Position numbers and translations under genes: made by a program
Part shown: piece by piece, positions 61,887-64,000 of the stretch
Layout: each line of letters starts with the position of its first letter
Position numbering within the stretch: position 1 is the first letter of the stretch
The notes under the pieces: model-generated
The model's database searches: none
The model's input: the letters and a program-made list of their open reading frames with translations, nothing else
Told to the model about the DNA's origin: nothing
From: Gemmatimonadota bacterium
GTDB lineage: Bacteria > Gemmatimonadota > Gemmatimonadetes > Gemmatimonadales > Gemmatimonadaceae
Direction of reading: 5' to 3'
DNA length: 64,000 nucleotides
NCBI GenBank assembly: GCA_021324775.1
Contig: JAJPIM010000008.1
Span: 1 to 64,000 of the forward strand

Positions 61887-62819
61887 ATGTCCTTCTCCGC
61901 CACCGAGGAGTTCGACGAACGCCCGCGGACCACTCCCGCGGTGCAGTGGTTGATCTGGATCAACATCCTGGTCTACCTGCTACAGGTCACGCTGGTGGGC
62001 ACGCCGGACATGGAGCGGTGGCTCGGGTTCGAGGCGCACGATCTCGCCCGCCTGCAGTCACTCTGGACGATCCTCACGTACATGTTCGTGCACGCGAGCT
62101 TGTGGCATCTCGCGGGCAACATGGTCATGCTCTGGGTATTCGGTCCGCGGGTGGAGCGGGCGTGGGGATCCGGCGCGTTCGTGCGGTACTATCTGCTGTG
62201 CGGCTTAGGCGGCTGGCTTGCGCACCTCCTCATCGCGCGCGACTACACGCTCGTCGGCGCGTCCGCCGCGATCTACGGCGTCATGCTCGCCTACGCCGTC
62301 CGCTGGCCGGACGACGAGTTCCAACTGTGGTTCGTGGTTCCGGTGCAGGCCAAGTGGCTGGTCGCGGGATGCGTGGCGATCGATGTCGTGCTGGGCGCGT
62401 CGTCGCTCGACGGTGGCGCTGGCGGCGTCGCCCACTTCGCGCACCTCGGCGGGCTCCTGGCCGGATGGCTCTATCTGCACACGCCGCCCGCGGGACTCGA
62501 CCTGCTGCGGTCACCACGGGTCTCGTCGGCGCCCGATGTGCCGGACGAGCCTCCACGGGCGGTGCCCAGGGCGTTGCCGCGACAGCCACGGGAAACCCGC
62601 GATCGTCATGACACCGACGAAATCGTCGCCAAGAGCAAGGCCGCCGTGGCGAAGCGGCCGGCCCCGGCCCCCGCGCCGCGCGCCGTGCCGCGCGGAAGGC
62701 GCGGCGACGACATCAACGCACTGCTCGACAAGATCTCGCGGCATGGGCTCGACAGCCTGACGAGCGACGAGCGGCGGCTGCTGGAGGAAGCGTCCCGCCG
62801 TCTGCGCGGATCCGAATAG
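61887..62819 (+). CDS. Rhomboid family intramembrane serine protease
   Basis: 310-residue membrane protein with six helices in the first 205 residues. Catalytic Ser126 (VGASAAIYG) and His186 (VAHFAHLGG) are present, as is the HLAGN oxyanion region (Asn78). The C-terminal cytosolic tail is basic and Pro/Ala-rich, ending in a short helical DDINALLDKISRHGLDSL segment that recurs in rhomboids of this type. Substrate unknown. Confidence 0.93.
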   Translation: MSFSATEEFDERPRTTPAVQWLIWINILVYLLQVTLVGTPDMERWLGFEAHDLARLQSLWTILTYMFVHASLWHLAGNMVMLWVFGPRVERAWGSGAFVRYYLLCGLGGWLAHLLIARDYTLVGASAAIYGVMLAYAVRWPDDEFQLWFVVPVQAKWLVAGCVAIDVVLGASSLDGGAGGVAHFAHLGGLLAGWLYLHTPPAGLDLLRSPRVSSAPDVPDEPPRAVPRALPRQPRETRDRHDTDEIVAKSKAAVAKRPAPAPAPRAVPRGRRGDDINALLDKISRHGLDSLTSDERRLLEEASRRLRGSE

Positions 62820-62867
62820 ATCCCGCCAGCTCCAACCCGCCCGGCTACAGCCCGCCAAGCTGCGCCG

Positions 62868-63275
62868 TCAGCGGGTACCGGCGGTGGCCGTGATGACCGA
62901 TTTGATGCCGCCGCGGGTGTTGAAGTCACCGACCACCCGCATCCACCGCGGCGCGACGCTGGCGACGAGATCATCGAGAATGCGATTCACCGCACGCTCG
63001 TAGAAGATCTCATCGTTGCGGTAGCTCCAGAGATACAGTTTCAGGCTCTTGAGCTCGACGCACACCTTGTCGGGCACATACGTGATCGTCATGACGCCGA
63101 AGTCGGGTGCGCCTCCCTTGAGGAGCGACAGATCAGAGGCGTCTCCCTCGATGCCGCCGAGCGGGCAGAGCGACGTGAACTCGGGGCAGGTCATCTCGAT
63201 CTCGTAATTCCGGCCCGGGTGGGGATTCGGAAACGTCTCGAGCAGCTCGGCGCGCGGCATCGGGGAAAAGTACAC
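62868..63275 (-). CDS. queF: PreQ0 reductase QueF
   Basis: 135-residue T-fold NADPH-dependent 7-cyano-7-deazaguanine reductase of queuosine synthesis. It keeps the catalytic Cys in SLCPLGG, PDF and [20 protein letters not shown]. Between the catalytic CP and PDF there are about 14 extra residues compared with the usual CPxTGQPDF. GTG at 63275; an ATG at 63260 would drop five residues. It is convergent with the rhomboid gene. Confidence 0.92.
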   Translation of the reverse strand: MYFSPMPRAELLETFPNPHPGRNYEIEMTCPEFTSLCPLGGIEGDASDLSLLKGGAPDFGVMTITYVPDKVCVELKSLKLYLWSYRNDEIFYERAVNRILDDLVASVAPRWMRVVGDFNTRGGIKSVITATAGTR

Positions 63276-63642
63276 GGTGCCGCCCGGTTCGCGGGACGGG
63301 CGTCATTGGACTCGTGATTTGACACGTGCGACGCAGGGGCCAACTCGCCGGTGTCACGAAGACGTTGTGCGGGGCGCGGCGGCACGAGCCATGCCCCACG
63401 ATTGCACCGTGCGTGATGGCAGGCCCATCGGCGCCTTCGCGCACCAGTTGGCGTACCGGTTGGCGTACCGGGGCTGACCGGACAGGCGAACGAGCCGGGT
63501 AAAGCGCCAGATTGAACCGCCACGGCACTGGCGGCAACCGCAGCGAGCCACCCGCTAACGAAATGCTGCCATCCGTGGCAAATTCCAGCACGCGGTCATA
63601 CGCGTCACAGCGTACCACTTTCACTGGTCGGAGGCGTGTCTC
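63276..63642. other. Intergenic region between queF and the SodC-like gene
   Basis: 367 bp with no gene I can support. It holds a 12-bp tandem duplication and a Shine-Dalgarno-like GGAGG about eight bases before the next ATG. No clear promoter on either strand. Confidence 0.4.
63447..63470. repeat. 12-bp tandem duplication
   Basis: GTTGGCGTACCG occurs twice head to tail (63447-63458, 63459-63470) without mismatch, upstream of queF on its strand. Confidence 0.9.
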
Positions 63643-64000
63643 ATGGTATCTCGTCTTACCATCGCAACTGTCGCCGTGGCGTTCAGCACAGTCGCGTACG
63701 CACAGAAGGTGAGTCTCCCTGGCCATGGTGCCAACATGTCGTCCGCGACGGTGCCAGCGCGTGCCGCGGTGACCAGCGATGGCCAGGGTATGAAGATGAC
63801 GGCGACTCTGGCCCCGCAGAAAGGCGGAACGATCGCGGGAACAGCGACCGTCCAGCCGGGAACCAGCGCGGGGACGACCGTCGCGACGGTGTCGCTCACC
63901 GGCGCGAAGCCGGGCGCGGTCTATCCGTGGCACGTGCACATCGGCAAGTGCGGGATGACACCGGGTGGCAAGGTGTGGGGCGATCCGTCGGCGTACAAGC
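63643..64000 (+). CDS. Secreted Cu/Zn superoxide dismutase-like protein (truncated by window end)
   Basis: 119 codons are visible. A signal peptide (LTIATVAVAFSTVAYAQ) precedes a beta-sandwich domain that resembles SodC/CHRD proteins. YPWHVHIGKCG carries the His-x-His copper-ligand-like pair and a Cys, but downstream ligands lie beyond the window, so enzymatic activity cannot be judged. ATG at 63643. Confidence 0.68.
   Translation, partial: MVSRLTIATVAVAFSTVAYAQKVSLPGHGANMSSATVPARAAVTSDGQGMKMTATLAPQKGGTIAGTATVQPGTSAGTTVATVSLTGAKPGAVYPWHVHIGKCGMTPGGKVWGDPSAYK

Overview
This is a high-GC bacterial chromosome segment. It is dominated by a C1-oxidation (methylotrophy) island of about 37 kb, followed by about 27 kb of ordinary chromosomal genes. 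I favour a soil or sediment bacterium of the Gemmatimonadota type, with Rokubacteria/Methylomirabilota-like groups as the alternative. Reasons are the paired M16 peptidases, a single-chain glycine decarboxylase, many four-base start/stop overlaps and signs of leaderless transcription. This assignment is inference and was not tested by phylogeny.

Region 1 (1-4817) is a lanthanide-type methanol dehydrogenase operon: xoxF with the diagnostic extra Asp, a xoxJ-like binding protein, a xoxG-like cytochrome c and a lipoprotein beta-propeller. It is closed by an intrinsic terminator. A degenerate HD-GYP response regulator faces it.

Region 2 (6082-17994) is a cofactor-biosynthesis block for tetrahydromethanopterin (H4MPT) and methanofuran: beta-RFAP synthase, DUF447, PabC/PabA/PabB, a DUF6513-type dihydropteroate synthase homologue, a pterin carbinolamine dehydratase, a Tyr-less SDR, MfnB, MfnE-like and MfnF-like proteins, and a HisA-like barrel.

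Region 3 (18232-22136) is a periplasmic 'quinoprotein relay' group: a Tat-exported SoxY-like protein, SoxZ and a SoxH-like metallo-beta-lactamase, bracketed by two secreted JAMM metalloprotease-like proteins.

Region 4 (22149-36878) holds a PTPS-family protein, a CitG-like protein, a RimK/MptN-like ATP-grasp ligase, an EthD protein and the whole H4MPT oxidation route: Mch, FhcC-D-A-B, MtdB and Fae. A second ATP-grasp protein and a DUF1464 protein lie with them, and a divergent S8 protease lipoprotein sits inside. Together regions 1-4 would oxidise methanol to formaldehyde in the periplasm (XoxF), then formaldehyde to formate in the cytoplasm (Fae, MtdB, Mch, Fhc), and make most of the dedicated cofactors. 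A formate dehydrogenase, GTP cyclohydrolase MptA, a recognised dihydromethanopterin reductase and PQQ biosynthesis are not in this window.

Region 5 (37254-64000) contains M16 peptidases, a Nudix hydrolase, three glycosyltransferases, an ECF sigma/anti-sigma pair, a split membrane-anchored Cas4-like nuclease, holA, a SPOR protein, an MFS transporter, an amidohydrolase, mutS, gcvT, gcvP, a TonB-C lipoprotein, a CBS-type enzyme, ddl, a rhomboid protease, queF and the start of a SodC-like protein. I saw no rRNA, tRNA, CRISPR array or insertion sequence.
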